From Luteimonas suaedae (GTDB lineage Bacteria > Pseudomonadota > Gammaproteobacteria > Xanthomonadales > Xanthomonadaceae): a DNA stretch of 64,000 nt. The translations under genes and the position numbers were made by a program. The stretch's first letter is position 1; each line of letters starts with the position of its first letter. The stretch spans positions 1 to 64,000 of the forward strand of contig NZ_VSSP01000011.1 in assembly GCF_008312895.1 (NCBI RefSeq), in the 5' to 3' direction. Under the pieces are notes generated by a model. The model was not told the origin of the DNA. It ran no database searches and saw nothing but the letters and a program-made list of their open reading frames with translations. This document shows, piece by piece, positions 53,857 to 62,522 of the stretch.

Positions 53857-54054
53857 TCAGGGTACTGGGCAGCCATTGGCATAAAGACACATCTCATATT
53901 TCATATAGCAGTCAGAACCGCCCGTTGCCTGACAATCCACATATCGAGACCAGCAAGCGGAACAGTTTCCTTGGGCCATTGCTGCCGCGGTAAAAATGCC
54001 CGTAATAGCCATTGCCACAGCAGTAGAAATAAGAATCTTCCGAACCAAGCTCAT
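53857..54054 (-). CDS. Secreted six-cysteine mini-protein
   Basis: A 65-residue precursor: a clear signal peptide (LVRKILISTAVAMAITGIFT, AAAMA cleavage) then a mature peptide of about 37 residues starting QGNCSAC with spacing C-x2-C-x6-C-x7-C-x6-C-x5-C. All six Cys in so short a product imply three disulfides in the periplasm or outside. AAGGAG precedes the ATG at 54054. A terminator follows. The surroundings are lower in GC than the rest of the window. I do not recognise the family; bacteriocin-like, inhibitor-like or structural roles are all possible. Confidence 0.7.
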   Translation of the reverse strand: MSLVRKILISTAVAMAITGIFTAAAMAQGNCSACWSRYVDCQATGGSDCYMKYEMCLYANGCPVP

Positions 54055-54476
54055 AGCGCACTCTCCTTGTTTGATGTGGCAGGTTTGCAACATCGACGGG
54101 CCGGGCCACGTGTGAGCCGCCGTCACGGCTAAACAGTCACGGAGGGAAACTTCCATCATCCATCGCCTGAATTAAGCCGCTCCGCGAACGGCATCGACTT
54201 GAACGAATCGTTAGGGTGCACGGGCCAACCAAGTGAGTGCAATACCCGCGTCGCCTGGGGACGCAGAGGTGAGCTGGCAGGCTGGAGGGATCTCTCCGGC
54301 AAGGAGCGGTCCCTCATGTGCAGTCAGCTAGCCGAGTAGGAACGATACATCTTGTCCGCACTGTGATAGGCGGCCTCCCGTCCATGGCCCGGCGATGACA
54401 ATTGTCTTACAGCAGCGGAACGGCCTGCCTGGTGCGGCCTGCTAAAGTTCGCGGTCCTACCGGTGGCGGGCACGAC
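54055..54476. other. Intergenic between divergent mini-protein and EamA genes
   Basis: 422 bases with no gene I can support. Promoters for both neighbours must lie here. A 10-base palindrome GACAATTGTC at about 54395 is 80 bases upstream of the EamA start and could be a regulator site; nothing else stands out. Confidence 0.4.
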
Positions 54477-55397
54477 ATGCAGCAGGCAAGAGGCGAGCGC
54501 GGCGCCTTGTTGTGGATGCTGACCGGCGCCGCGCTGATCGGCACCAATGCGCTGATGGTGCGTTTCGCGGAGACGCCGCCGACGGTGTCCGCCTTCTACC
54601 GCATGCTGTTCGGCGGCCTGCTGCTGCTGTTGCTGGTGGCCGCGCGACGCGACTGGCGGCCATTGCCGGGGCGCGTGTGGCTGTGGACGCTGGTGCCGGC
54701 GGCGGCATTCGCCGGCGATCTGTGGCTGTGGCACCGCAGCATCCTGTTGGTCGGTCCCGGCCTGGCAACGCTGCTGGCCAATGCGCAGGTGTTCTTCATG
54801 ACACTGGCCGGCGTGGTGCTGTACCGCGAGCGGATCGGGCCGCGTTTCCTCGCCGGGATCGTGCTGGCGTTCTTCGGCCTGTGGCTGCTGCTGGGTGGGG
54901 AATGGGACAGCCTGCCGCCGGAGTACCGCTGGGGCGTCTGGCTGGGACTCGCCACCGGGCTGTGCTACGCCGGCTACAACCTCGGCCTCAAGCGCACCCA
55001 GCACGAGGCGCACCGGACCACCGGCGGCATCGCGCCGATCGCGCAGGTGCTGGCGCTGGCATCGCTCGGCAGCGCGCTGCTGTTGGGACTGGCCGGGGCC
55101 GCCGAGGGCGTGTCATTCGTGATTCCGAACGCGCGCTCGCTCGGCTGGCTGTTGCTGCTGGCCGGGCTCGGGCACTGCCTGAGCTGGATGCTGATCTCCC
55201 GGGCGATGCCGCACCTGCGGGTGGCGGTGGTCGGACTGCTGTTGCTGCTGCAGCCGGTGATCGCGTTCCTGCTCGATGTCGCGCTGCTCGACCGGCTCAC
55301 CAGCTCGCGTGAGTGGCTCGGGTTGGGATTCACCCTGGCCGGGATTTTCCTGGCCGGGCTCAGGGGCCGCTCGCGGTTGCCGTTGCAGTCGGGCTGA
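54477..55397 (+). CDS. EamA/DMT-superfamily transporter
   Basis: 306 residues with about ten hydrophobic helices in two EamA repeats: first GAALIGTNALMVRFAETPPT, SAFYRMLFGGLLLLLLVAAR; second GLATGLCYAGYNLGLKRTQH, HCLSWMLISRAMPHLRVAVV and GLGFTLAGIFLAGLRGRS. Such proteins export or import metabolites; the substrate is not predictable. ATG at 54477 is chosen because the frame to 54402 adds a non-homologous extension. Confidence 0.9.
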   Translation: MQQARGERGALLWMLTGAALIGTNALMVRFAETPPTVSAFYRMLFGGLLLLLLVAARRDWRPLPGRVWLWTLVPAAAFAGDLWLWHRSILLVGPGLATLLANAQVFFMTLAGVVLYRERIGPRFLAGIVLAFFGLWLLLGGEWDSLPPEYRWGVWLGLATGLCYAGYNLGLKRTQHEAHRTTGGIAPIAQVLALASLGSALLLGLAGAAEGVSFVIPNARSLGWLLLLAGLGHCLSWMLISRAMPHLRVAVVGLLLLLQPVIAFLLDVALLDRLTSSREWLGLGFTLAGIFLAGLRGRSRLPLQSG

Positions 55398-55479
55398 CAC
55401 GGCGCCGCGCAGCCCGGCGGTCGCGCCGGGCGACGATCCGTGTGCCAGCGCGCGCCTGCGATCGCGAGCGCGGGCAGGT

Positions 55480-55923
55480 TCACCGCTTCGTGTCGGCACC
55501 GGTTGCGGGGGGCTGGACGGCCAGTACCCGCAGGCGCAACTGGCGGCCGTCCGGTGTGCGCCAGTCGATGTGCTGGCCGACGGAGAGGCCGAGCAGAGCG
55601 CTGCCGACCGGTGCCAGCACCGATATGCGTCCGGAGGCGACATCGGCCTCCTTCGGGTAGACCAGCGTCAGACGATGCCTGTCGCCGCTGCGCTCGTCCT
55701 CGCATTCCACCGACGAGTGCATGCCGACCACTTCGGCGGGCATGTTTCCCGGCGGGCGCACCTCGGCGCGCAGGAGTTCGTCCTGCAGCGCGCGTGCCGC
55801 CGGCTGGGCGCGCCACTCGTCCGACTCGAGCAGCGATTCCAGGCGCTCGGCGTCGGGTTCGGACACGATGATGGAAGGCGGGGTGATGGAAGGCGGAAGT
55901 CCGCTGTGCCGGTCGTCGATCAT
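55480..55923 (-). CDS. rnk: Nucleoside diphosphate kinase regulator (Rnk-like)
   Basis: 147 residues of the GreA/Rnk family: an N-terminal helical part (IIVSEPDAERLESLLESDEW) and a C-terminal FKBP-like GreA domain (VVGMHSSVECEDERSGDRHR, LTLVYPKEADVASGRISVLA, PVGSALLGLSVGQHIDW). In E. coli Rnk binds RNA polymerase and influences nucleoside diphosphate kinase levels. The N-terminus is unlike the coiled coil of GreA. Start MIDDRHS at 55923; the longer frame to 55974 is unsupported. Confidence 0.88.
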   Translation of the reverse strand: MIDDRHSGLPPSITPPSIIVSEPDAERLESLLESDEWRAQPAARALQDELLRAEVRPPGNMPAEVVGMHSSVECEDERSGDRHRLTLVYPKEADVASGRISVLAPVGSALLGLSVGQHIDWRTPDGRQLRLRVLAVQPPATGADTKR

Positions 55924-56025
55924 GGTCTGTTCCTGTGAGGTGAACGGTTGGCGAAACGCAAGCGGGCGACGCATCGCGCGCCGCCCGCCGTAGTGCCGTC
56001 ACCGTAGCCCCGGTCGCGGCGTGGT

Positions 56026-56979
56026 TCAAGTGGTCGCGGGCCCCGGCTCGGCCGGCTGCGGGCCGCGCGGCCGCGGTTCGAACTCGAACAGGTCCGGCGG
56101 CAGTTGCCGGAACACCTCTGCCAGTCGCAACAGAAAGCTCTCCATCGCCGAGCTGCGCCGCCAGACCATGGCGATGCGGCGGCTCGGGCGCGAATCGTGG
56201 AAGTCGAGCAGATGGATGTTGTCCGATCGCGCGACTGGCGGTTTCACCGCCAGCATCGGCAGCAGGGTCACGCCGACATCGGCGGCGACCATCTGCCGCA
56301 GCGTCTCCAGGCTGGTGGCGCGGAACTCGCTGCGCTCGCCGGCGCCGCCCAGGTGGCAGACCTCGAGCGCCTGCTCGCGCAGGCAGTGGCCGTCCTCGAG
56401 CAGCAGCAGGCGCTGCGCCGACAGCTCGCGCAACGCCAACGAATCGCGTTGCGCCAGCGGGTGGCGCCCGGGCACCGCCAGCAGGAACGGCTCCTCGAAC
56501 AGGAACTCGGCATGCAGTTGCTCGTCATGCACCGGCAGCGCCAGCAATCCGGCGTCGAGCCGGCCTTCGCGCAGGCGCGTCAGCAGCACGTCGCTCTTTT
56601 CCTCCACCAGCAGCAGCTCCAGCTGCGGGAAGCGCTCGCGCAGGCGCGGAATGACGTGCGGCAGCAGGTACGGCCCCAACGTGGGGAACATGCCCAGCCG
56701 CACCGTGCCGGCCTCCGGGTCGCGGTTGCGCCTGGCGGCCTCCTTCATCTGCTCGACCTCGGCGACGATCCGGCGCGCGCGTTCGGCGGCCTCGATCCCG
56801 GCCGGCGTCAGCATGACCTTGCGCGGCGCCCGCTCCACCAGCACCACGCCGAGTTCTTCCTCCAGCTTGCGGATCTGCGTCGACAGCGTCGGCTGGCTGA
56901 CGAAGCAGGCCGCGGCGGCATGGCCGAAGTGCCTGTGGTCGGCCAGCGCCACCAGATAGCGAAGGTCGCGCAGGTTCAT
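56026..56979 (-). CDS. oxyR: Hydrogen peroxide-inducible transcription activator OxyR
   Basis: LysR-family regulator, 317 residues. Helix-turn-helix FGHAAAACFVSQPTLSTQI at 18-36; redox Cys199 and Cys208 in EDGHCLREQALEVCHLG match the E. coli numbering exactly. It senses H2O2 by disulfide formation and activates the ahp operon. It is the last gene of ahpC-ahpF-oxyR, 22 bases after ahpF, the order known from Xanthomonas. It may also repress when reduced. Confidence 0.97.
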   Translation of the reverse strand: MNLRDLRYLVALADHRHFGHAAAACFVSQPTLSTQIRKLEEELGVVLVERAPRKVMLTPAGIEAAERARRIVAEVEQMKEAARRNRDPEAGTVRLGMFPTLGPYLLPHVIPRLRERFPQLELLLVEEKSDVLLTRLREGRLDAGLLALPVHDEQLHAEFLFEEPFLLAVPGRHPLAQRDSLALRELSAQRLLLLEDGHCLREQALEVCHLGGAGERSEFRATSLETLRQMVAADVGVTLLPMLAVKPPVARSDNIHLLDFHDSRPSRRIAMVWRRSSAMESFLLRLAEVFRQLPPDLFEFEPRPRGPQPAEPGPATT

Positions 56980-57001
56980 CGCGGTCGGCCGTCGGGGCCG
57001 G

Positions 57002-58594
57002 TCACGCGGCCTGCGCCACCGGCTTGCCGGAGGTGCGCAACGGCGCCCGGATCAGGTGGTCGAACGCGGACAGCGCCGCCCGCGAGCCTTCGCCCATCGC
57101 CACCACGATCTGTTTGTAGGGCACGGTGGTGCAGTCGCCGGCGGCGAACACGCCGGGCACGCTGGTGCGGCCGCGCTCGTCGACCACGATTTCGCCGTGA
57201 GGCGAGAGCTCGACGGTCCCGGCCAGCCACTCGGTGTTGGGCAGCAGGCCGATCTGTACGAACACGCCGTCCAGCGCCAGGCGGTGCGCGTCGCCGCCTT
57301 CGCGATCACGGTACACCAGGCCTTGGACCTTGCTGCCGTCGCCCACCACCTCCAGCGTCTGCGCACTGGTGATGAGGGTGACGTTGCCCAGGCTGCGCAC
57401 CTTGCGCTGCAGCACCTCGTCGGCCCGCAGCTTGTCGTCGAATTCCAGTACGGTGACGTGCTGGACGATGCCGGCCAGGTCGATCGCCGCCTCGATGCCG
57501 GAGTTGCCGCCGCCGATCACCGCCACGTGCTTGCCCTTGAACAGCGGGCCGTCGCAGTGCGGGCAATAGGCGACGCCATGGTTGCGGTACGCGTCCTCGC
57601 CGGGGACGTTCAGCTGTCGCCAGCGGGCGCCGGTCGACAACACCACCGAGCGCGCCTTCAGCTCGGCGCCGCCCGCCAGGCGCAGGCCGATCAGGCCGTC
57701 GTCGCCGGCGGGCAGCAGCGCTTCCGCGCGCTGCAGGTCCATCACGTCGACCTCGTACTCGCGCACGTGTCGCTCGAGCGCCGCAGCCATCTTCGGCCCC
57801 TCGGTCTCGGGCACCGAAATGAAGTTCTCGATCGCCAGCGTGTCGTGCAGCTGGCCGCCGAAGCGCTCCGACACCACGCCGGTGCGGATGCCCTTGCGCG
57901 CCGCATACACCGCCGCGGCGGCGCCGGCCGGACCGCCGCCGACCACCAGCACGTCGAACGGCGCCTTCGCCGCCAGCTTCGCCGCCTCGCGCTCGGCCGC
58001 GCCGGTGTCCAGGCGCGCCAGGATCTGCTCCAGTGTCATGCGACCCTGTTCGAACTCCTCGCCGTTGAGGTAGACCGTCGGCACCGACATGATCTGCCGT
58101 GCCTCCACCTCGTCCTGGAACAGCGCGCCGTCGATCGCGGTGTGGCGGATGCGTGGGTTGAGTACGGCAGCCAGGTTGAGCGCCTGCACCACGTCGGGGC
58201 AGTTCTGGCACGACAGCGAGTAGTAGGTCTCGAAGTGGAACTCGCCCTCCAGTGCCGCCACCTGCTCGAGGGTCTCGGCCGCGGCCTTGGGCGGGTGGCC
58301 ACCCACCTGCAACAGCGCCAGCACCAGCGACGTGAACTCGTGGCCCAGCGGCAGCCCGGCGAAGCGCAGGGAGATCTCGCGTCCGGGCGTGGTGAGGGCG
58401 AACGAGGGCTTGCGCTCCTGGTCGTCGCGGCGGGTCTCGACGCTGATGCGGTCGCTCAGCCCGGCGATGTCGTCGAGCAGCGCGAGCAGGTCGCGCGACT
58501 TCTCGCCGTCGTCGACCGAGGCGATGATGTGGATCGGGCGGACCACGCGTTCGAGATAGCCCTTGAGCTGGGTCTTGAGATCGGCATCCAACAT
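57002..58594 (-). CDS. ahpF: Alkyl hydroperoxide reductase subunit F
   Basis: NADH-dependent disulfide reductase that recharges AhpC (530 residues). N-terminal thioredoxin-like pair with Cys129-x2-Cys132 in [19 protein letters not shown]-binding [21 protein letters not shown]-terminal thioredoxin reductase part with [20 protein letters not shown] and [20 protein letters not shown]. Start at 58594 by homology ([15 protein letters not shown]). A structured 159-base leader separates it from ahpC. Confidence 0.97.
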   Translation of the reverse strand: MLDADLKTQLKGYLERVVRPIHIIASVDDGEKSRDLLALLDDIAGLSDRISVETRRDDQERKPSFALTTPGREISLRFAGLPLGHEFTSLVLALLQVGGHPPKAAAETLEQVAALEGEFHFETYYSLSCQNCPDVVQALNLAAVLNPRIRHTAIDGALFQDEVEARQIMSVPTVYLNGEEFEQGRMTLEQILARLDTGAAEREAAKLAAKAPFDVLVVGGGPAGAAAAVYAARKGIRTGVVSERFGGQLHDTLAIENFISVPETEGPKMAAALERHVREYEVDVMDLQRAEALLPAGDDGLIGLRLAGGAELKARSVVLSTGARWRQLNVPGEDAYRNHGVAYCPHCDGPLFKGKHVAVIGGGNSGIEAAIDLAGIVQHVTVLEFDDKLRADEVLQRKVRSLGNVTLITSAQTLEVVGDGSKVQGLVYRDREGGDAHRLALDGVFVQIGLLPNTEWLAGTVELSPHGEIVVDERGRTSVPGVFAAGDCTTVPYKQIVVAMGEGSRAALSAFDHLIRAPLRTSGKPVAQAA

Positions 58595-58657
58595 GGCATC
58601 TGTTCCGGAAGTCGTGGGGCGTGAAGTCATGGGGCGTGCGGCCGCTCGGGCCGCGTC

Positions 58658-58743
58658 GGGGGAGTGCACCGAAGCCGGCTGACCGGCGGCTGGCGTGCCG
58701 ACCGACCGGCTTGGGTGCACTCCCGTCCGGGGGACGGGAGTGC
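58658..58743 (-). promoter_or_regulatory. Mutually exclusive hairpins between ahpC and ahpF
   Basis: Three related segments overlap: A (58659-58678), B (58706-58724) and C (58732-58743). B is complementary to A over 19 bases with one mismatch (GGAGTGCACC against its complement) and also to C over 12 bases (GGACGGGAGTGC). B can pair with only one at a time. No T-tract follows. Confidence 0.6.
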
Positions 58744-58753
58744 GGGTGCGGCG

Positions 58754-59317
58754 TCAGATCTTGCCGACCAGGTCCAGCGACGGCTTGAGGGTCTTCTCGC
58801 CCTCCTGCCACTTGGCCGGGCAGACCTCGTTCGGGTGGGCCGCGACGTACTGCGCGGCCTTCAGCTTGCGCAGGGTCTCGGACATGTCGCGGGCGATGGC
58901 GTTGTCGTGGATCTCGAGGGTCTTGATCGTGCCCTCGGGATTGATGATGAAGGTGCCGCGCAGCGCCAGGCCCTCGTCCTCGATGTGCACGCCGAAGGCG
59001 CGGGTCAGCTTGTGGGTCGGGTCGCCCACCAGCGGGAACTGCGCCTTGCCCACGGCCTGCGAGGTCTCGTGCCAGACCTTGTGCGAGAAGTGCGTATCGG
59101 TCGTGACGATGTAGACCTCTGCATCAGCCTTCTGGAACTCGGCGTAGTGGTCGGCCGCGTCCTCGATCTCGGTCGGGCAATTGAAGGTGAAGGCGGCCGG
59201 CATGAAGATCACCACCGACCACTTGCCTTTCAGGTCGGCATCGGTCACTTCGACGAACTCGCCGTTCTGGAATGCGGTGGCCTTGAATGGCTGGATCTCG
59301 GTATTGATCAGGGACAT
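58754..59317 (-). CDS. ahpC: Alkyl hydroperoxide reductase subunit C (peroxiredoxin)
   Basis: Typical 2-Cys peroxiredoxin that reduces H2O2 and organic peroxides with electrons from AhpF (187 residues). Peroxidatic Cys47 in [20 protein letters not shown], a Xanthomonas-type variant of the usual FYPADFTFVCPTE; resolving Cys in [20 protein letters not shown]-like AAAGGA precedes the start. OxyR-type sites lie 65-130 bases upstream. Confidence 0.98.
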   Translation of the reverse strand: MSLINTEIQPFKATAFQNGEFVEVTDADLKGKWSVVIFMPAAFTFNCPTEIEDAADHYAEFQKADAEVYIVTTDTHFSHKVWHETSQAVGKAQFPLVGDPTHKLTRAFGVHIEDEGLALRGTFIINPEGTIKTLEIHDNAIARDMSETLRKLKAAQYVAAHPNEVCPAKWQEGEKTLKPSLDLVGKI

Positions 59318-59381
59318 GAAAATCCTTTCGGTTGGGATGGTGGGGAGGGAAAACCGGCCGTTGCCGACCAGGAGCGACAGG

Positions 59382-59444
59382 ATAGGGCAGGCCTATCGAT
59401 CTGTAAAATTGATAGAAGAAATATATTCAATAGGTTTTAGCTAT
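59382..59444. promoter_or_regulatory. OxyR binding region upstream of ahpC
   Basis: Two perfect ATAG-n7-CTAT half-sites: ATAGGGCAGGCCTAT at 59382-59396 and ATAGGTTTTAGCTAT at 59430-59444, the core of the OxyR consensus. The AT-rich DNA between has degenerate matching words (GATAG at 59411). The two sites flank the likely promoter and could serve ahpC on the minus strand and a divergent transcript on the plus strand. Confidence 0.75.
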
Positions 59445-59449
59445 CGTTT

Positions 59450-59653
59450 CACGTGGTATTCATCTATTTCGAAAGGGGGCTTGACCTGCGTGGTGCGTTG
59501 CAACAAAATCGAGACGTCTCCCGGTGTCATCAGATCTTGCGGTGACCCGGCAAGCACGACGAGCGGTGACGCTCCGCTCAACAGGTTCCGTGTCCCGTAC
59601 TCCCTCCCACGCGTGATGCGGAATTTGAAGGCGGCTTCGGCCGCCTTCTTTTT
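59450..59653 (+). ncRNA. Candidate small RNA divergent from ahpC
   Basis: About 200 bases between the OxyR region and an isolated strong terminator contain no supported protein gene. If a plus-strand transcript starts downstream of the second OxyR site, it would end at 59653 as a short RNA, comparable in layout to E. coli OxyS, which is divergent from oxyR. The 5' end is a guess; no clear -35 box is seen, and TATTCA near 59457 is only a possible -10. Confidence 0.25.
59627..59653 (+). terminator. Rho-independent terminator with TTCG loop
   Basis: GAAGGCGGC and GCCGCCTTC form a perfect 9-bp stem closed by TTCG and followed by TTTTT. There is no annotated plus-strand gene upstream of it before ahpC on the other strand. 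Confidence 0.85.
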
Positions 59654-59747
59654 GCCTCCTTCGCGTGGTTTCCGGGAGCCGAGGCGGTGCCTCGCCGGGC
59701 GGCCGTCCACCGACCGTCGATCCTCCTGTGGCAACGGCCGCGCGCAA

Positions 59748-59842
59748 GCTGACGGCAGACGTTCTCTGCCGTGGTTTGCCTTCGCAACGCGCGGCGGCGC
59801 GTTCATCGTGGTCGCTACCGATGAGTCTGCCTGGCGCGGTTT
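59748..59842. repeat. Core of the REP-core-REP element, copy 2 without REP arms
   Basis: GCTGACGGCAGACGTTCTCT, then CAACGCGCGGCGGCGCGTTC and CCGATGAGTCTGCCTGGCGC match the cores at 17851-17950 and 61765-61858. The flanking GGGGCTTCAGCCCC arms are missing. It ends 14 bases before the prmC start, so it may carry part of the prmC promoter. With the terminator and OxyR sites it accounts for most of the 538-base gap. Confidence 0.8.
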
Positions 59843-59855
59843 ACGATTGGCGTCC

Positions 59856-60716
59856 ATGACGACCTCCCCCGCGCCGTGCCCGGACGCCTCGCAGCTGCTG
59901 CGGTGGGCCGGCGCGCGCATCGATCCCGCCGACGCCGCGCTGCTGCTCGCGCATGCGTTGCGCCGGTCGCAGGCGTGGCTGTACGCGCATGCGACCGATC
60001 CGGTGGAGGCCGCGGCCGCGGCGGAGTTCGAGGGGTTCGTTGCGCGCCGCGCTGCCGGCGAGCCGGTGGCCTATCTCACCGGCCACCGCGGTTTCTGGAC
60101 CCTCGACCTCGCTGTCACGCCGGACACCCTGATCCCGCGCCCGGAGACCGAACTGCTGGTCGAACAGGCGCTGTTGCGGATCCCGCCGGGAGGTTCGGCG
60201 CGGGTCGCCGACCTGGGCACCGGCAGCGGCGCGATCGCACTGGCGGTGGCGAGCGAACGTCCCCGCGCCCGGGTGGTCGCCACCGACGTCAGCCGTCAGG
60301 CGCTGGCCGCGGCCGCCGCCAATGCCGACACCCACGGCCTCGGCAACGTCGAGTTCCGCCACGGCGACTGGTGGTCGCCGCTGGCGGGCGAGCGCTTCGA
60401 CCTGGTCGCCAGCAATCCGCCGTACATCGCCGATGCCGACCCGCATCTGCGACAGGGCGACCTGCGTTTCGAGCCGCGCGGCGCGCTGGCGGCCGGCCGC
60501 GACGGGCTGGATGCGATCGGCGCGATCGTGGGCGGTGCGCCGGCGCACCTCGCGCCGGGCGGCTGGTTGCTGTTCGAGCACGGCCACGCACAAGGCGAGG
60601 CCGTGCGCGCGCTGCTGTTGCGTGCCGGCTTCGTCGCGATCGCGACCGAACGCGACCTGGAGGGACGCGAGCGGGTCACCGGTGGCAGGTTGCCCGGTCC
60701 GGTCGAGACGGACTGA
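59856..60716 (+). CDS. prmC: Peptide chain release factor N(5)-glutamine methyltransferase
   Basis: Methylates the GGQ glutamine of release factors RF1 and RF2 (286 residues). N-terminal helical domain ([40 protein letters not shown]), SAM motif [21 protein letters not shown], and the catalytic [23 protein letters not shown] at 59856 by homology; the much longer open frame upstream is GC-driven. prfA is not adjacent. pip follows after 35 bases. Confidence 0.95.
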   Translation: MTTSPAPCPDASQLLRWAGARIDPADAALLLAHALRRSQAWLYAHATDPVEAAAAAEFEGFVARRAAGEPVAYLTGHRGFWTLDLAVTPDTLIPRPETELLVEQALLRIPPGGSARVADLGTGSGAIALAVASERPRARVVATDVSRQALAAAAANADTHGLGNVEFRHGDWWSPLAGERFDLVASNPPYIADADPHLRQGDLRFEPRGALAAGRDGLDAIGAIVGGAPAHLAPGGWLLFEHGHAQGEAVRALLLRAGFVAIATERDLEGRERVTGGRLPGPVETD

Positions 60717-60751
60717 TAAACTGGCGCGTCAGCCTTCAAGCCGGATCCGCG

Positions 60752-61693
60752 ATGCGAACGCTTTACCCCGAGATCGAGCCCTACGACGCCGGTACCCTCA
60801 AGGTCGACGATCGCCACACGCTCCATTACGAGCAGTGCGGCAATCCGAAGGGCAAACCGGTCGTGCTGTTGCACGGTGGTCCGGGCGGCGGCTGCAGCGC
60901 CAAGATGCGCCGCTTCCACGATCCGGACAAATACCGCATCGTGCTGTTCGACCAGCGCGGTGCCGGGCGCTCCACACCGCATGCCGACCTGGTCGGCAAC
61001 ACGACCTGGGAGCTGGTCGCCGACATCGAGAAGCTGCGCGAACTGCTCGAGATCGAACACTGGCAGGTGTTCGGCGGTTCCTGGGGTTCGACCCTGGCGC
61101 TGGCCTACGCGCAGAGCCATCCGCGGCGGGTCACCGAACTGGTGTTGCGCGGCATCTTCATGCTGCGGCGCTGGGAACTGGAGTGGTTCTACCAGGAGGG
61201 GGCATCGCGGTTGTTCCCCGAGGCCTGGGACCAATATGTCGACGCCATCCCGCCGGCCGAGCGCGACGACCTGATCGCCGCCTTCCACCGTCGCCTGACC
61301 AGCGACGACGAGGCCACCCGGCTGGCCGCGGCCCGCGCCTGGAGCGTGTGGGAGGGCGCGACCTCATTCCTGCGCGTCGACCCGGATTTCGTGCAGGGGC
61401 ACGAAGATCCGCGCTTCGCGCTCGCCTTCGCCCGGATCGAGAACCACTACTTCGTCAACGGCGGCTTCTTCGAGGTCGACGACCAGCTGCTGCGCGACGC
61501 GTACCGCATCGTCGACATTCCCGGGGTCATCGTCCACGGCCGCTACGACGTGGTCTGCCCGGTGCAGAACGCCTGGGACCTGCACAAGGCCTGGCCCAAG
61601 GCCGAACTGGTGATCACCCCCGCCTCGGGCCACTCCGCGTTCGAAGCCGAAAACGTGGACGCGCTGGTGCAGGCCACCGACCGTTTCGCCTGA
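60752..61693 (+). CDS. pip: Proline iminopeptidase
   Basis: Alpha/beta-hydrolase (313 residues) that releases N-terminal proline. Oxyanion-hole segment LLHGGPGGGCSAKMRRFHDP, DQRGAGRSTPHADLVGNTTW, nucleophile elbow VFGGSWGSTLALAYAQSHP, cap-domain GIFMLRRWELEWFYQEGASR, the catalytic Asp in GRYDVVCPVQNAWDLH and His in ITPASGHSAFE. Probably one transcript with prmC. A composite REP element follows. Confidence 0.95.
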   Translation: MRTLYPEIEPYDAGTLKVDDRHTLHYEQCGNPKGKPVVLLHGGPGGGCSAKMRRFHDPDKYRIVLFDQRGAGRSTPHADLVGNTTWELVADIEKLRELLEIEHWQVFGGSWGSTLALAYAQSHPRRVTELVLRGIFMLRRWELEWFYQEGASRLFPEAWDQYVDAIPPAERDDLIAAFHRRLTSDDEATRLAAARAWSVWEGATSFLRVDPDFVQGHEDPRFALAFARIENHYFVNGGFFEVDDQLLRDAYRIVDIPGVIVHGRYDVVCPVQNAWDLHKAWPKAELVITPASGHSAFEAENVDALVQATDRFA

Positions 61694-61736
61694 AGTTGCG
61701 ATTGGTTGATCGACATGCGCGTCCGCGAAAGCTTCC

Positions 61737-61886
61737 TGTAGGAGGGGCTTCAGCCCCGACCGCGCGCGGGCCAACAACAGATGCGCTCTGCCGTTGTTTC
61801 CCTTCGCAGCGCGCGGCGGCGCGTTGATCGTGGTCGCCACCGATGAGTCTGCCTGGCGCGGTCGGGGCTGAAGCCCCTCCTACAGG
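61737..61886. repeat. REP-core-REP composite element, copy 3 (most complete)
   Basis: Left arm CTGTAGGAGGGGCTTCAGCC at 61737 and right arm GGGCTGAAGCCCCTCCTACA ending near 61885 are reverse complements over about 27 bases. The 95-base core contains TTCGCAGCGCGCGGCGGCGC and CGATGAGTCTGCCTGGCGCG. It sits between convergent pip and the Nudix gene. Confidence 0.85.
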
Positions 61887-61915
61887 GGCTATCGCCAGGA
61901 TTCCCTCCTGCCCAA

Positions 61916-62473
61916 CTAGACGGCGGGTGAGCCGTCCGGATTGAACTCGATCATCCACAGCCCCGCCCACAGCTTGAGGTCGATCTCGAAGCCCTCGGCG
62001 TGCTTGCGCATCAGCCAGGCCGGGGCGTCGCGGCGCGGCACCGTGTGCACGGTGATGTTCTCGCTGCCGACGCCGCCGCCGTCGCCGACCTTGTGCAGGT
62101 CACGGGCGCGGGCGAAGGCGACACGTTCGTTGCTCATGCCGGCCGTGGTGGGGCCGGTCAGCAGCACGTCGATGCGGCCAGCTTCCCAGCCGGTCTCCTC
62201 GACGAGTTCGCGGCGGGCGGCGGATTCAATCGAGTCGTCGTCGAGGTCGTCACCGATCAGGCCGGCCGGCATCTCGATGGTGGGCGCGCCCAGCGGCACC
62301 CGGAATTGCTCGACGAACAGCACCTGGTCGTCCGGCGTGACCGCGATGACGATCACCGCCATGCCGTCGCGACCGTGCGTGCGCTCGCACGACTCCCATT
62401 TGCCGCGCCGGACCATGCGCAGCCATTCGCCCTCGTAGAGCAGTTCGACGTCGTCCGCTGGATGTTCGTTCAT
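61916..62473 (-). CDS. Nudix hydrolase (ADP-ribose pyrophosphatase-like)
   Basis: 185 residues; cleaves nucleoside diphosphate derivatives. It has VEQFRVPLGAPTIEMPAGLI leading into a Nudix box AARRELVEETGW with the metal-binding REL-EE intact; the earlier Nudix Glu is replaced by Asp in an acidic stretch (GDDLDDDSIES). It also carries SNERVAFARARDL, a pattern of ADP-ribose hydrolases. Exact substrate not determined. No close operon partner; a REP palindrome lies upstream of its start. Confidence 0.85.
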   Translation of the reverse strand: MNEHPADDVELLYEGEWLRMVRRGKWESCERTHGRDGMAVIVIAVTPDDQVLFVEQFRVPLGAPTIEMPAGLIGDDLDDDSIESAARRELVEETGWEAGRIDVLLTGPTTAGMSNERVAFARARDLHKVGDGGGVGSENITVHTVPRRDAPAWLMRKHAEGFEIDLKLWAGLWMIEFNPDGSPAV

Positions 62474-62522
62474 TGGCGCATGCTAGCGCGTAGGGCATGA
62501 CAGGCGAAATGGAGCGAGCATC

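Noticed and set aside
59181..60716. A 511-codon frame running through the ahpC promoter into prmC
   Set aside because: The upstream part crosses the OxyR sites, a terminator and a repeat core. Homology to PrmC begins at 59856.
61364..61840. Small conserved-looking proteins in REP cores (APPRAAK pattern)
   Set aside because: The similarity between copies is explained by the repeat DNA itself; no SD or independent conservation is visible.
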